This document shows positions 11,094 to 22,068 of a stretch of 64,000 bases of DNA, piece after piece. The DNA is from Begonia masoniana (Eukaryota; Streptophyta; Magnoliopsida; Cucurbitales; Begoniaceae). Every line of letters starts with the position of its first letter. Position 1 is the first letter of the stretch. The stretch is from NCBI GenBank assembly GCA_022432975.1, contig CM039502.1, positions 29,073,133 through 29,137,132 of the forward strand, read 5' to 3'. The notes under the pieces are model-generated. The model ran no database searches. It was not told where the DNA came from and saw only the letters and a program-made list of their open reading frames with translations. Position numbers and translations under genes: made by a program.

Positions 11094-11807
11094 AAATTAT
11101 TAAATATTTACCTAATTAGTTATAGGATTATTGATTGTACTAATTAGTGATTCAATTAGTAGATTATACATAATTAGTAAATAAATTATTGAATTATACT
11201 TATTAGTAATTAAATTGTTAGATTTTTACCTAATTTATAAATTATTATTAAATGAATAATGTTATGTTTAACTTCTTATTTCACCCTCTTAAAATAGAGC
11301 GTGTTAAACAATTACTAGTGCAACAAATGTAATAAATAATTATTTATAATTTATTATATTAATTACACATTAATAGTTTGACACGTCAACATATATTTTA
11401 AGATGGTAGAATAATAGAGTAAAGATAACATTAATTTATTAAACCAAACCGACTTCCCTAGTGCCTACAACACGTAGCCTTGATAAGGAATTGCATGTAA
11501 TAGCTACAAAGTAACTGTTACAATCAGGAATTCAAATTTATTTTCAGTGCTTCGGAGCTGCTCGACTGTAGGTTGCGGGGCTCTTTATAGAATTGTCAAC
11601 CTCGATGTCGCTTCCTGTAATTGTAGCGCTGATTCCATTTGCTCATATACGACCCGTCTTACGGGTTGGCCTGCTAGATAAAACATGTGGGCCTGCCAAC
11701 CTTTCCATAACATGTCCAGACCTAATCATCGGTGGTTGGGTTAAACTCGGACCAATTTTAAAAAACAATTCTAACCCAAAGGTCGTGGGTCATTTAATGT
11801 CCATGAA
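11094..11807. other. Left end of duplicated unit A, AT-rich, no gene seen
   Basis: The AT-rich sequence with repeated ATTAGTAATTAAATT motifs is paralogous to 23925-24078 plus 24968-25026. It includes TATAAATTA at 11236-11244, which is the unoccupied target site of the Mutator-like MITE present in unit B. The stretch 11608-11806 is absent from unit B. No ORF of note. Confidence 0.7.
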
Positions 11808-12120
11808 ATGCAGTTAGTAGATATATTGGAAATCCTAGAAATACTTGCACTGGTAATGCTTGCTTTCATTTTAGAACTTCAGACCGAGTCATTGGACACA
11901 TCGATTTTGACCTTAATAAGAAAAGATCTCTTACACGATAAGCCTCATTATTGGTGGTTATACTATCAACTGAAAGATATATGGTTGAAAGGATTATTTA
12001 GTGACCTTAATGGAGACTTCAAACATTACCACGATCTTTTTCGATAGCTAGAATGCTATTTTGCTCACAAAGATTAAATGTTTGATGAGAAGTTGAGTAT
12101 AATGATATTTGGTATCATTT
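11808..12120 (+). pseudogene. Ty1/copia RNase H relic, unit A
   Basis: Broken frames read like the end of copia pol: near 11890 an IDFD-like stretch with DLNKKRS (compare DSDYAGDLDKRRS in copia RNase H), then an AIWLKGL-like IWLKGLFSDL, then SAILLTKIK resembling the SAIHLTKDQ motif. The paralog at 25026-25400 is clearer in the first motif (DFDYVEDLNKKRSVT). There are several frameshifts and stops, and no other pol domain nearby. An old relic, predating the duplication. Confidence 0.6.
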
Positions 12121-12651
12121 TATAGTTCAACAATTTTGTTGTTTTGAACGACATATGTGGTGATCAATTTCCTTTTTTTTTTTTATAATAATTTACAAAC
12201 AAACATCAAACCTAAATGTTATATATTCATGAAATGAATAACACGTATAACTTCTTTTTATGTTAATCAATAAAATGTTGTGTTATCATTTGATGAAAAG
12301 TGTAGTCGATTACATAGATTTCTTTCCAACACTCCATGAATGAAATTAACTTAACAAATTTATGTTTAGGTACAAATCAAATTTTAAATTATCTTCAAAT
12401 AACAAGCTAAATCTCTTGTCGTCGCATTCTATTAAATTCACTCGTGATTACCCGCGATCTAAGTGCGTGCGATCGCATTTAAGTGAGGGTGACCACCACA
12501 GTTGATCTTGTTTGGGCTGCAGTCGCTCTCGCTTGTACAAGTTTTAATTTTCGTTTTTACGTGGAGTTGTCTGTTCTTATTCTGCAAGTGATCACGTATA
12601 TTGGTGATGTAACATTCGAAAATGCAGTCGCCCGCACTTAGAACACGGGCG
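12121..12651. other. Unit A spacer before the hAT insertion, no gene seen
   Basis: AT-rich sequence passes into a more mixed stretch (GATCTAAGTGCGTGCGATCGC). It is paralogous to 25400-25920. No credible ORF. It ends at CACGGGCG, the target site of the following element. Confidence 0.6.
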
Positions 12652-14145
12652 TAGGGGTGGGCAGAACCGGCCCAGAACCGGCGGACTGGACCGAACCGTG
12701 GTTCCAGGCTGGTTCTTGGGTGGTTCCAAGAGGGGTGGGAATCGGTTCCGGTTCCAAAACTCTTGGAATCGGAACCGGCGGTCCAGTCCACGATTTCTAG
12801 GTCTGGGAACCGGCCAGGACCGTAGGAGTACCAACCCATGGGTCGCCCTAGAAAATGGTTATCTGATCCGGTGACCCATGGGTCGGATGCCCTAAACCAG
12901 TAAAATGCAAATATGAAGTTAGAGTTCAGACTCTAAACTTCAGACTTCAACTACGATAGCGAATCGATTCCGACGGCTACTCCCGTTGTAAACCTCTGCG
13001 ATAGCGAAGATTCCATTGACTCCACCGTCGACCACCTGAAGCAGGGAAGTAAAGGACAAGAGGAAGAGAAGAGAGTGGCAGTTCTACGAACAAGTGAAGG
13101 AAGGTAAAGTTTAAATTTTTCTTTTTCCTATTGGAGTGTAGATGAATAGATGATGTTGACATTTCAACTCCTTGATTGAATAGCATTCCCTGTTTCGAAT
13201 TGAGCTCCCTTGAATCTGCAAATACAAGCAAAAGTTTTCCTTTCTATTTGGTAGGAGTTTGTATGCTTTCCTTAAGGTTGCCTCACTTTTTTTCTCTCTC
13301 TGATTTCATCTGGGCGAGGGCTAGCTGCGGCGATGAGAAATTGATATGGATGAAATTTTTCAGCTTTATTTTTCAACTTTAAATATTTTAGAAAAAAATA
13401 AAAAATAAAAAATGAAAAATTAGATGGGAGGAACCGGTACCGAACCGGAACCAGACCAGAAAGTTCGGTCCAGTCCCAGTTCGATACTGGTTCCTCCCAG
13501 GACCGGTTCTGGTTTTGGAATTTAAAATCCCGAATAAAAATAAAAAATAAAAAATAAAAAATAAAAAATAAAAAATAAAAAATAAAAAATAAAAAATAAA
13601 AAATAAAAAATAAAAAATAAAAAATAAAAAATAAAAAATAAAAAATAAAAAATAAAAAATAAAAAATAAAAAATAAAAAATAAAAAATAAAAAATAAAAA
13701 ATAAAAAATAAAAAATAAAAAATAAAAAATAAAAAATAAAAAATAAAAAATAAAAAATAAAAAATAAAAAATAAAAAATAAAAAATAAAAAATAAAAAAT
13801 AAAAAATAAAAAATAAAAAATAAAAAATAAAAAATAAAAAATAAAAAATAAAAAATAAAAAATAAAAAATAAAAAATAAAAAATAAAAAATAAAAAATAA
13901 AAAATAAAAAATAAAAAATAAAAAATAAAAAATAAAAAATAAAAAATAAAAAATAAAAAATAAAAAATAAAAAATAAAAAATAAAAAATAAAAAATAAAA
14001 AATAAAAAATAAAAAATAAAAAATAAAAAATAAAATAGGTTCCTCCCAGGACCGGTTCTGGTTTTGGAATTTAAAATCCCGAATATGCCGATCTGGTCCG
14101 ATTTTAAGCGAGAACCAGGACCAGACCGGACCGTCTCCACCCCTA
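12652..14145. mobile_element. Non-autonomous hAT element with expanded microsatellite
   Basis: The terminal inverted repeats are TAGGGGTGGGC at the left and the complement CCACCCCTA at the right, typical of plant hAT elements. CACGGGCG at 12644-12651 is matched by CAGGGCG at 14146-14152, an 8-bp target duplication with one base lost. The paralog at 25910-25930 has the uninterrupted site. Both ends carry GGTTC/GAACC-rich subterminal repeats. No transposase is encoded. About one third of the element is an AAAAAAT microsatellite. Confidence 0.85.
13489..14085. repeat. (AAAAAAT)n array of about 500 bp between 48-bp direct repeats
   Basis: Very regular 7-bp units fill 13535-14036 (about 71 copies), with little interruption. 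They are bracketed by two identical 48-bp copies of the sequence starting GGTTCCTCCCAGGACC and ending CCCGAATA (13489-13536 and 14038-14085). The minus-strand 250-codon frame through it (Phe/Ile/Tyr/Leu repeats) is a by-product of the 7-bp period. Confidence 0.92.
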
Positions 14146-14589
14146 CAGGGCGACCGCGAGAGAATTTAATAATGGTAAAGATTGACAGATTGTCTTGTTC
14201 TATATAAATATTTTAAGAGTTGATTTATAACTAAAAATGGTTTAGGGTTCGAACTCGTATTTTTTTTTGTACTTGATGCAAAGATTATATTACATTTTCC
14301 CCTACTAAAAATATATGCTTCCGCAATATCTAAAAACCTAAAAAAGGGCAGAGCTCACTGTGAGGGAAGGTTTCTCAAGGAGAAAAGGAGGAGCTCCCTG
14401 TGAGAGAAGAGAGGGTTTCCCGAGGAGAACCAGAGATTAAAGGAGATTCGGAACGAGAAAGACGGGTTTCTTGATATATATCTTTATACAACTCCTCGCG
14501 GTGTCTTCTTGGCGATTGACTAAGCAGATCGAACCCTCTTGTGAAGGTCTCTCAGATCTGAGCCTTAGGGAGATAAAGAAAGTGAGAGA
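14146..14589 (+). promoter_or_regulatory. Promoter and 5' UTR region of GIP1-like copy 1
   Basis: It is paralogous to 25920-26318. A TATATAAAT box-like sequence lies near 14201. Downstream is a purine-rich, leader-like stretch with GAGAAGAGAGGG and GAGGAGAACC. Copy 1 has about 40 extra bases near 14350-14400 made of a repeated AGCTC-CTGTGAG motif. The transcription start cannot be fixed from sequence alone. Confidence 0.5.
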
Positions 14590-15793
14590 ATGAGTGGCAA
14601 AGGCGGAGGAGGAAACAATGGAGGGAAAGGGAATATGGTTCAAAGCTTGAAAGAGATTGTTTGCACGGAACAGGAGATCTACGCCACTCTTGAAGAGTGT
14701 CATATGAACCTTGACGAAGCCATTAATCGCCTTCTCTCTCAAGGTTTTTTTTTTTTATTTTGCGAAAAATACTCCCACACTCTTAGCATTTTTCATTCGA
14801 TTTTAGTCAGTGGATTGTGTGTGAATCAAGTAAAGCAGTCTTGTACGCATATTTCGGAGCTCTCTGTTCGATCGATTTCTTTATGGAGCGCGAAAAAGTG
14901 TTTTATCAACGCCTGCAAGCCTTATGTTTGGGTATCTTTTTTACGTTGGATAAATCTTTATTAACCAGCATAGAAGTATTTGCGTTTATTTTTTGTTCTT
15001 TTTTATTTGTGAGCGCAATCATAAGTGTTACTATCTTGTTATTGGAAGCTTATAGGTCTGGCATAGATCGAATCTGTTTCACTACGATAATGTTCTTTTT
15101 TATTTGTGAGCGCAATCATAAGTGTTACTATCTTGTTATTGGAAGCTTATAGGTCTGGCATAGATCGAATCTGTTTCACTACGAATTTTTTTGTGATCAC
15201 GGTCTCACTTCATTCTGCGGGAATGAGGAAGTTTTGAGGCATCTGCCAATTTGATTTTACTGGATATAAAATTGTTTCTAATGTTAAGTTTATTGGTTTT
15301 GTAGATCCTTTTCATGAGGTGAAGAGCAAGCGAGAGAAGAAAAAAGAGGTTGGTTTGTGTGAGAAACACACAGTTCTCTGTTTAGAGCATGGGGAAATTA
15401 TTTTTCTCTTAAATACCAACTTACTAGTATTTTTATGTCACCTCAATGCATATATTGTGGCTAAGATTGATATTTCTTGTTTGCCAGTGAAGTTTAATTT
15501 GCGTTGTTTTTTCTTTGTATTTCAATAGATTATTTTTAAACGAATTATTTGTCTATCTGTTGTGTTGTTGCAAAGTTTGAATATATCGGAGTTTGGTTTT
15601 GTAAGGATAGATTACATTTAGTGCTGATCTTTAATATTCTGTAACGTCATTATTGGCCTTCTTTTTTGTCTTCAGAACAAGGATACATCAGATTCCAGGC
15701 TCCCTGCCTCCAGTGATGGTTCCATTCGTTCTAGTAAGGGAATCTCAGATGGCTCTGTTGGACGGGGTCGCTCTAGTCTATCTAGCTATCCTG
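14590..15793 (+). CDS. GBF-interacting protein 1-like N-terminal exons (copy 1), 3'-truncated
   Basis: Three exons read in frame: 14590-14743, 15305-15348 and 15676-15793, with GT...AG introns (phase 1, then phase 0). The product starts MSGKGGGGNNGG and continues into the GIP1_N (DUF1296, UBA-like) core: VQSLKEIVCTEQEIYATLEEC, then MNLDEAINRLLSQ, DPFHEVKSKREKKKE and a Ser/Arg-rich tail. Members of this plant family bind G-box factors and are several hundred residues long. Here only about 105 residues are recognisable. Exon 3 ends with a good donor (GTATGT at 15794). The next open frame (15885-17023) does not look like GIP1. This start is chosen because it is the family's usual MSG-glycine start. 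It could be a truncated gene, or the 5' half of a chimeric gene. Confidence 0.75.
14994..15184 (+). repeat. 97-bp tandem duplication in GIP1 copy 1 intron 1
   Basis: A unit beginning TGTTCTTTTTTATTTGTGAG is present twice with period 97 bp (starts 14994 and 15091). Copy 2 of the gene (from about 47436) has it once, so the duplication postdates the unit A/B split. Confidence 0.9.
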
Positions 15794-15884
15794 GTATGTA
15801 AATATTATCATGCATATAGTGGATGAATCCACTACACATCAATTTCTATTCTCTGAAAAAATTGATGTGTTTTGTTTGATAAAG

Positions 15885-17023
15885 AAACTCTGGGAGGTGT
15901 TTCAAGAAGTCATGCCTCTCAACCTATTCCTGAACGTCAAAAGAGGCGAAGAGTGCTATTGGAGGAGGAAGAAGAGTATGATGCTCAGGAAGAGTCTTAT
16001 ATTCCTTCTTTTGATTCTTCTCAGATTCAAGGATCTCTCATTTCAGTTCTTCCAACTTGCTCGGACTTTCTCCCAACAGCTACCGAGAGCTTTCATGATC
16101 AAAACTTCCTACTTGATCCTCCGGAAGTTCAAGCCCTTGCTCTTCCACATCCCTCCAGTCCAATTCTTGCTCTTTCGCCAACACAGGCTTCTGACTTGTC
16201 AGCTCGTGTTCCTCCTCGAACTCAAGGTAGTCCAAATCCTCTTGTGAGGAATTCTGTTTCTGAGGAACAATATCATGAGCTTAGGGCGTGTATAGAAAGC
16301 ATCGGGACAGCCATCGAATCCTTTCAGTCCCTTTATATCGCCCGACAAGATCAATTTGAAGCTTTCCTTCTCTCACAGATCCGTCAACTTGAAGCCTCCA
16401 CATTCTCTCCGTATGTTCATGTCACATCTGCTATTCACGGACTTCACGATCGTATTGATCAAGTGGAAAAGGAACAAAGTAAAGCTTTTGACGATGTCAC
16501 CTCTTCCATTAGAATCAATACAAGTCACTTGGCAGATCAAATGCGACGGGAGTCTGATAGGGTCATCACTCACATTGGATATCTTAGCACACATTTGACT
16601 AGAAGTGATAGTGAGCCCACTCCTGTGGATGAGGGTTTGGACGTAGGTGGTGAGGATCATGAGGAAGTTCGTCCAGCTTCTCCAGCTGCTCCTTCGGGTG
16701 ATAAGCCTTTGGCTACCTCTCTCAGTTATGTTGGAGATGTTGTTACTCAAGTTGCTGTTGTTTGTGAGGACGAGCCAATAATTGATCCAGCTGATGGTAT
16801 TGCTGGTTCTGATGATCTTGTCATGACTGAACATGTTGATGAACGAGAGCCTTTTGCTGGTGTCCAAATGGCAGATGTAGGGGATGCAGGGGATACAATT
16901 GATGGAGAAAGAGTTCCTCCTGTTTCTCCTGTTACTAATGTTCCAGCTGAGGAAACAGCAGATGATGATCAAGACGAAGCTATGTTCAGATGTGCGAGGG
17001 ATTTCTATGCTCGCATGAACTAG
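15885..17023 (+). CDS. Sirevirus-like downstream ORF, possible terminal exon of a chimeric GIP1 gene (copy 1)
   Basis: The open frame has no ATG near its start: it opens at 15866 after a stop. An AAAG acceptor-like site at 15881-15884 would join it in phase to GIP1 exon 3 (split Glu codon, then TLGGVSRSHASQ). The product of about 380 residues has a basic start (RQKRRR), an acidic patch (LLEEEEEYDAQEE), Pro-rich stretches, a central helical region (QYHELRACIESIG, IDQVEKEQSK) and an acidic C-terminus ending ARMN. No known enzymatic domain was recognised. A Sirevirus-style polypurine tract and LTR follow, so the frame is best read as the last part of the env-like or extra ORF of a truncated Sirevirus. 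Copy 2 (48229-49367) keeps the same length with many amino-acid changes and no stops. Confidence 0.5.
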
Positions 17024-17326
17024 GGATTTCTATTCTGTTTCTTCCATTGTATAATCAAATCTTTCTTTCTGCACTTCTGAACTATCTTATTATAATCATT
17101 TAGCACTTAGCACTATTTAGTATTTGTTGTGTTGAATGACATTCTTGTCTCTTATCCTGCTTGCTTATATTTTTTTTAATAATGTCAAAGAGGAAGAAAA
17201 GTAGGAGAATGCAAAGAGTATGAGGGAGTATATATATATATTGTTAATAATTGGGAAAAACATTATATCATGAGGGAGTATATGTTTGTGGGAGTATATG
17301 GTTAATCATTTTATATTTGTCATCAT
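17024..17326 (+). other. 3' flank of the Sirevirus-like ORF, no gene seen
   Basis: T-rich sequence with a short TA run at about 17230-17241 and a TTTGTCATCAT motif near 17315, which commonly precedes the polypurine tract of Sireviruses. It is paralogous to 49368-49705. Confidence 0.55.
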
Positions 17327-17340
17327 AAAAAAGGAGGAGA
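17327..17340 (+). other. Polypurine tract of truncated Sirevirus-like element (copy 1)
   Basis: AAAAAAGGAGGAGA sits one base before an LTR start TGTTAATTTAC. This matches the layout TTTGTCATCAT-AAAAAGG-GGAGATTGTTAA that is characteristic of Ty1/copia Sireviruses. The paralog at 49702-49715 is degraded. Confidence 0.75.
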
Positions 17341-17341
17341 T

Positions 17342-18060
17342 TGTTAATTTACAATATGTTTAAGTCTAATTATGGTTTTTATTATTGTGATTAACGTGAC
17401 ATATATAAATTGATGATTATAAGGAATGAGTAATATTATTAATTATTGCAGTTAATTGGGAATGTCCTTTTTACAAAGGGTATTATGTTTTTCTAACGTT
17501 TTTGATTAAGTGTTGTTAGTTGAGACTGGTGCATGCTTAATGTTATCCAAACGTAGAAGTCGTCTGTCGAAAAGAACATCGACCGCTGTCAAAGCAGATT
17601 CTTATGTCTATCGAATTCAATATCGACCAAAACCAAATCGACAAAATGCTGAAGTCTACCGAATTTAATATCGACCAAAACCAGGTTGACCAGATTTTGA
17701 AGTCTACCGAATTCAATATCGACCAAAACCAAGTTGACCAGATTTTGAAGTCTACCGAATTCAATATCGACCAAAACCAAGTCGACCAAATTTTGAAGTC
17801 TATCGAATTCAATGACGACCAAAATCAAGTCGACCAGATTCTGAAGTCTACCAAAATCAAGTCGACCAGATTCTGAAGTCTACCAAAATCAATGACGACC
17901 AAAACCAAGTCGACAGATTATGAAGAAGTCTTCCGCTGCGAGTAATATCGACTGCAGACCACAACGGCTAATTTTGTACGTACGGATTTTTCAACGGTCA
18001 TATTTTTGATACGGAAACAAGGAGTCGTCCAAATGTGAAGCAGATCATGGACACGAATAT
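17342..18060 (+). mobile_element. Sirevirus-like 3' LTR fragment (copy 1)
   Basis: It starts TGTTAATTTACAATATG. It includes 48-bp tandem repeats (about 17603-17925) with GAAGTCTACCGAATTC and TCGACCA motifs, then CAACGGTCATATTTTTGATACGG. Similarity to a typical LTR fades after about 18050, and no CA terminus with a flanking duplication was found, so the LTR is truncated. No gag or pol of this element is present upstream. Confidence 0.6.
17603..17925 (+). repeat. 48-bp tandem repeats in the Sirevirus-like LTR (copy 1)
   Basis: About six units of GAAGTCTACCGAATTCAATA plus TCGACCAAAACCAAGTCGAC are spaced 48 bp apart at first and shorter at the end. Because 48 is divisible by three, long but meaningless frames run through both strands. 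Copy 2 (about 49976-50252) has a different number of units. Confidence 0.88.
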
Positions 18061-18513
18061 TAAACTCTTCATTATGTCCCTATTTACCGTAAAAAAACAA
18101 GAATATTAAAGATTAATTCATCTTTCTACTGTACCGTTAAATCATTTTTTCCAAAATAATAAATACAAATTTAGCTATAATAATTTATCTACTAATTCCG
18201 ACCTAACAACACTTCTATTATTCTTTAAAAAAAATATTTTCCTTATCTTTTCTTAACTTTTGCATATACTCTAATATCAAAATTATGTTCATCTGAACAA
18301 GTTAACTTACCTGATATTTGATTCACAATATACTAAATAATGCATTACAATATATACATCTAGTTTTTTTTTTGTTTTTCTCTCTTCAATTTTCATGTTA
18401 ATTCTATTCTTTCAAAAAAACTCTCAAATTCTGAAAACCCGAGAGAACCAATAGACTTCATTTTATTACCTATCATAATAATTAATATATAAAAACAATT
18501 CAATAAAAAACGG
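18061..18513. other. AT-rich spacer before solo LTR G, nothing recognised
   Basis: AT-rich, with several homopolymer A or T runs. It is paralogous to 50396-50843. No ORF or recognisable element end. Confidence 0.6.
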
Positions 18514-19362
18514 AGTTCTGTAGTGCCTCGCGTTATTTAAACTCGGTTCGCTATTCTTATTATTAAATCATACTATAAAATTGGTGTAAAATTTAAAATT
18601 TTATTCATCGCCTTAAAACAACATCGTTTAAAACATTTAAACTCTTAAAGCGGAAGACTGACATTACGTGGGAAGTTCGTCATTTAAAACTTAAGGAAAT
18701 AAAGTTTTGGAAGAATTTTGGTCTTATATGTCGATCACTAAAATAAAATACTTGAAATCTATCAATTTAAAACATTTTTCTAATAACCCTTATTTAAAAC
18801 TCTGAAACATTTCTCTTTTAAAAAAAAATAGACGACATAACATTTAAATCTGTCAAAACCAAAACTTCTTGCATTTTTAAAACAACCAAAAACTACTATC
18901 AAAAAAAATTCTCATACAGTTCCAAAAGCAGTATATACATCAAAAAGTGACTACTAAAACGTTTGAAAATCCAGCTATATACCAAAATATCTCAAAATCT
19001 ATACATACGCTCTATGGTTAAATCGCTCTAGCAGATGGCATAATCGTCACATGAGCGTACTCCTCTAACTGTCTCCTAGTCCTGAACGTGCTCTGAGAAC
19101 TCACCAACTATCACCTCGTCACCTACATCACAGAACTCATCTATTAGTCTAATACTAAGTAAATAGTGCATAGTGAAATGAAAGCACTGTAAATAACTCC
19201 TATCTTAACATATGCAGTTTCTACAGTTTCGTTTGTTTTTCGTTTTTACTTTAATTTTCGTTTCAGTTTTACAGGTTTATTAACTTATTGTTCTCTACTT
19301 CTTTACGCTCTAAATCAAAGAGGCACATCTCGCGGTCCACCTCTAAGGACGGCCATACCTCG

Positions 19363-22068
19363 TGTGACAGTCCGAAACCGGAACCCGATCGGGGTCCGGG
19401 ATTGGAGCCATCACTCCGGGACAGATAACGGAAATAACAGTGACTATTTTTTTTTTTGAACAAATAGAACAGTCAAAACAGTGAACAGAGAGGGAGAACT
19501 GCAGTGGGTAATCGAAAACATTTACAGGGGGAGAGAGAGTTCTCTGGAATGGAAAACAAACAGGTCTCATAAATGGATAACCGAACAGAAATAGCATAAG
19601 ACTGGCGGAGATGGAAACAGGAAACAGTGGCGGAAGACTTAGGCGAATAACTGGCGGAATATGTAGTTTTAAACTGAACCGGAGGAGAAATCAGTGGATG
19701 ACGTCATCGAAAGAGGTAAATGACATCATCGGAAGAGGCAGACAACAGACGAAGCCGGCAGAAGGTGGTGACGTCAGCCGGAAGATGTTCTGACTTCATC
19801 GGAAGATAAAACTTACTAACGTAGGCGGAAGAGGTAAACTGGCGATGACGTAAAACAATGGATGACGTCATCGGAAGAGAAGATGACGTCAACCGGAAGA
19901 CGAAATTTACACTGGGCGGAAGACTTATGCTGACGTCAACCGGAAGACAAATTTACACTGGGCGGAAGACTTATGCTGACGTCAACCGGAAGACAAATTT
20001 ACACTGGGCGGAAGACTTATGCTGACGTCAACCGGAAGACAATTTACACTGGATGAGGTGATGACGTCAGCCGGAAGACGTTCTGACGTCATCGGAAGAT
20101 AAAGGCAGTAAACGTAATCGGCAGAAGGTGATGACGTCAGCCGGAAGATATTCTGACGTCATCGGAAGATGCAGACAACAATTGAAATCGGAAGATGAAA
20201 ACCTAAGGCAGTAACACTGTTTGGCAGTAGATGCAAATAGGACAAGGTGTGAACAGTAACTACCGGCAGAAAACCTCAAAACAGAAGGCATAAGGGTTTC
20301 AAACCTTCAAAACCCGATTTCAAGATGAAGTTTTTGAACCATGCTCTACAAATGACAGGAGTTCAAGCAGACAAACTGCATGGATAGCTCTAAAATTCGA
20401 GTCTATCCATGCATGACCTGAAAAAGGAGAACTCAAGCAGTTCTAGAATGTTTTCAGAACATTTAAAATATATGGATACAATCTGTCAAATACAGAGATT
20501 TTATATACATTAACAGCAGAACCTATACATTACAAAACTTCTAGCAAAGCTTTCAAACAAAACACAAGACTAAAACGGAGTTTTTAAAACAGAAATATCA
20601 AAACATCCAGAAGAGTTTACAAATATGGACTTTACTTTAAAGATTTAAACCTCTATACAGAATTTGTCTGACTGCAGCAACCACCCCCAATGAGATCAGT
20701 CCTCCAGCTACATCAGCTCTTCATTTTGAGGCACCAAGTCCTCATCAGGAGTATCCGTACCTACAACAAGGAGTTCATCTATGAGCCTAGAGCTCAGTAA
20801 GAATATACTAGAATGCAGTGATGCATGGATGCATGGATGCATGGACTTTTGAAATACATGAACTTTACATTACTTAACATCACGTTTCACTGGACATAGT
20901 GGTATCAGCGTGGCTTATAGAGGGACTGGCGCATAACATGCATAACATAACATGACATAACATTGGTTAGTAATTTTGCCGGGTCCCAGGGAAGGACAAG
21001 GTACAGGGTATCCTTGGCAGGGATAAATTTTACATGAGTCCCAGAGAAGGACAAGAACAGGATGCCAGTCCTCGTCCACACTTAACCATACATTCATTAC
21101 AGGTTTTATCTTACTTAACTTCAAAACTGTGTACATAAAACGTTTACATGATTTTACAGAAAAACGGGTATGCATGGACGGTGCTTGAACCTAAAATAAC
21201 AGGCAACAAGAATATCACAATAGAGAGTGAAACAAAACCAGACAACTCAGAACTTATTCTAACTTTTCTACCCAAAACGAACCGACAGAACTGATACTCC
21301 TAGTACCTCCAAGTTGCAGGGCTTAAGGGCCAACCTACGGCATGAACTTACCTGGTTGCTGTCGCGTTGATGTTTTGAATGTGTCAGAAATGCTCGGACC
21401 TGCAGCATGCATGTAGAGAATTTAAAACACGCTACAAATGCTAACTAATAAGCTGTTAGAAATCAACAGCAGCATCTTTCAAATCCTTAGAAAACAACAA
21501 CGTGTTTTCATCCAAAAACAGTGAATTTTCACAAATACCGAAACCCTAAACTTCGGTAAAAACTCACTTTTTAACTTATCCAAAATGTTAGCTTTAGTAG
21601 ACGTTTACCTTTACTGTAGAGTTTGCGAGCCTTGATCGTGTTACCTCTATGCGCCTCAAACCTTGATCGAAGAAAATGGAAGAAACGGAGGAAAGGAGTT
21701 CTGTCGCTTGGAGAAGAAACTAAAAATAAAGAGAAGAAGAGAGAATACATAGAAGAGAAGATGGGAAAAATGCAAGGTTTTCACGTAGCAGAGAGAGAAG
21801 AAGGCACAAAGGGAGAGAGAATGCTTGTCTTCTTCAACAAGTTGCCAAATGTCAATCCTCCATTAGTTTACTTCCACCAACCTTAATTGCTTCCTAAATT
21901 GCCCCTCTTTGGTTTCCAACTAAATTGTTATTTAGTTCGTTGTTTCGGTTACACCTCAGCTTGGTTTCTCCCTCAAGTTCGATAAAATATTCACTATATT
22001 AATAGTGAAATAATCCCAATCGATAATTCAAGGGATAATTTCATGGCCAAAAAATGCCGGGTGTTACA
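19363..22068 (-). mobile_element. Chromovirus family C solo LTR (C1), TSD CCTCG
   Basis: This 2706-bp LTR in minus orientation starts TGTAACACCCGGCATTTT at 22068 and ends ...GGACTGTCACA at 19363. CCTCG lies at 19358-19362 and 22069-22073. The matching place in unit B (about 51680-51700) is uninterrupted, giving a direct empty-site comparison. It belongs to the same family as the LTRs of the Tekay-like element at 55591 and 63826. Its 3' part carries the TGACGTCA array. Confidence 0.9.
19699..20161. promoter_or_regulatory. Array of 11 perfect TGACGTCA palindromes in solo LTR C1
   Basis: Exact TGACGTCA occurs at 19699, 19769, 19863, 19884, 19931, 19977, 20023, 20062, 20084, 20132 and 20154, with near matches between. 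Three units from 19931 repeat exactly every 46 bp. Each site is followed by a CCGGAAGA or TCGGAAGA tail. TGACGTCA is a classic bZIP (CRE/C-box/TGA-type) binding site. Its function in this LTR is inference. Confidence 0.85.

Noticed and set aside
12592..12839. Minus-strand frames at the left end of the hAT element
   Set aside because: They cross the element boundary and the GGTTC-rich subterminal repeats, so they are not a transposase.
13388..14140. 250-codon minus-strand frame rich in Phe, Ile, Tyr and Leu
   Set aside because: It is a translation of the AAAAAAT microsatellite; the 7-bp period gives an endless 7-residue repeat without stops.
16373..16972. 199-codon minus-strand frame opposite the Sirevirus-like ORF
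   Set aside because: No matching domain, and the paralogous strand in copy 2 is broken into two pieces; it is a shadow of the plus-strand frame.
17543..17876. Overlapping frames on both strands with repeated residues
   Set aside because: They follow the 48-bp LTR repeat, whose length is a multiple of three.
17603..17925. CRISPR-like array
   Set aside because: The units are contiguous 48-bp tandem repeats without unique spacers, in a plant LTR.
21623..21886. 87-codon Lys/Arg/Glu-rich frame in solo LTR C1
   Set aside because: It lies in the purine-rich part of the LTR and is not open in the related LTRs.
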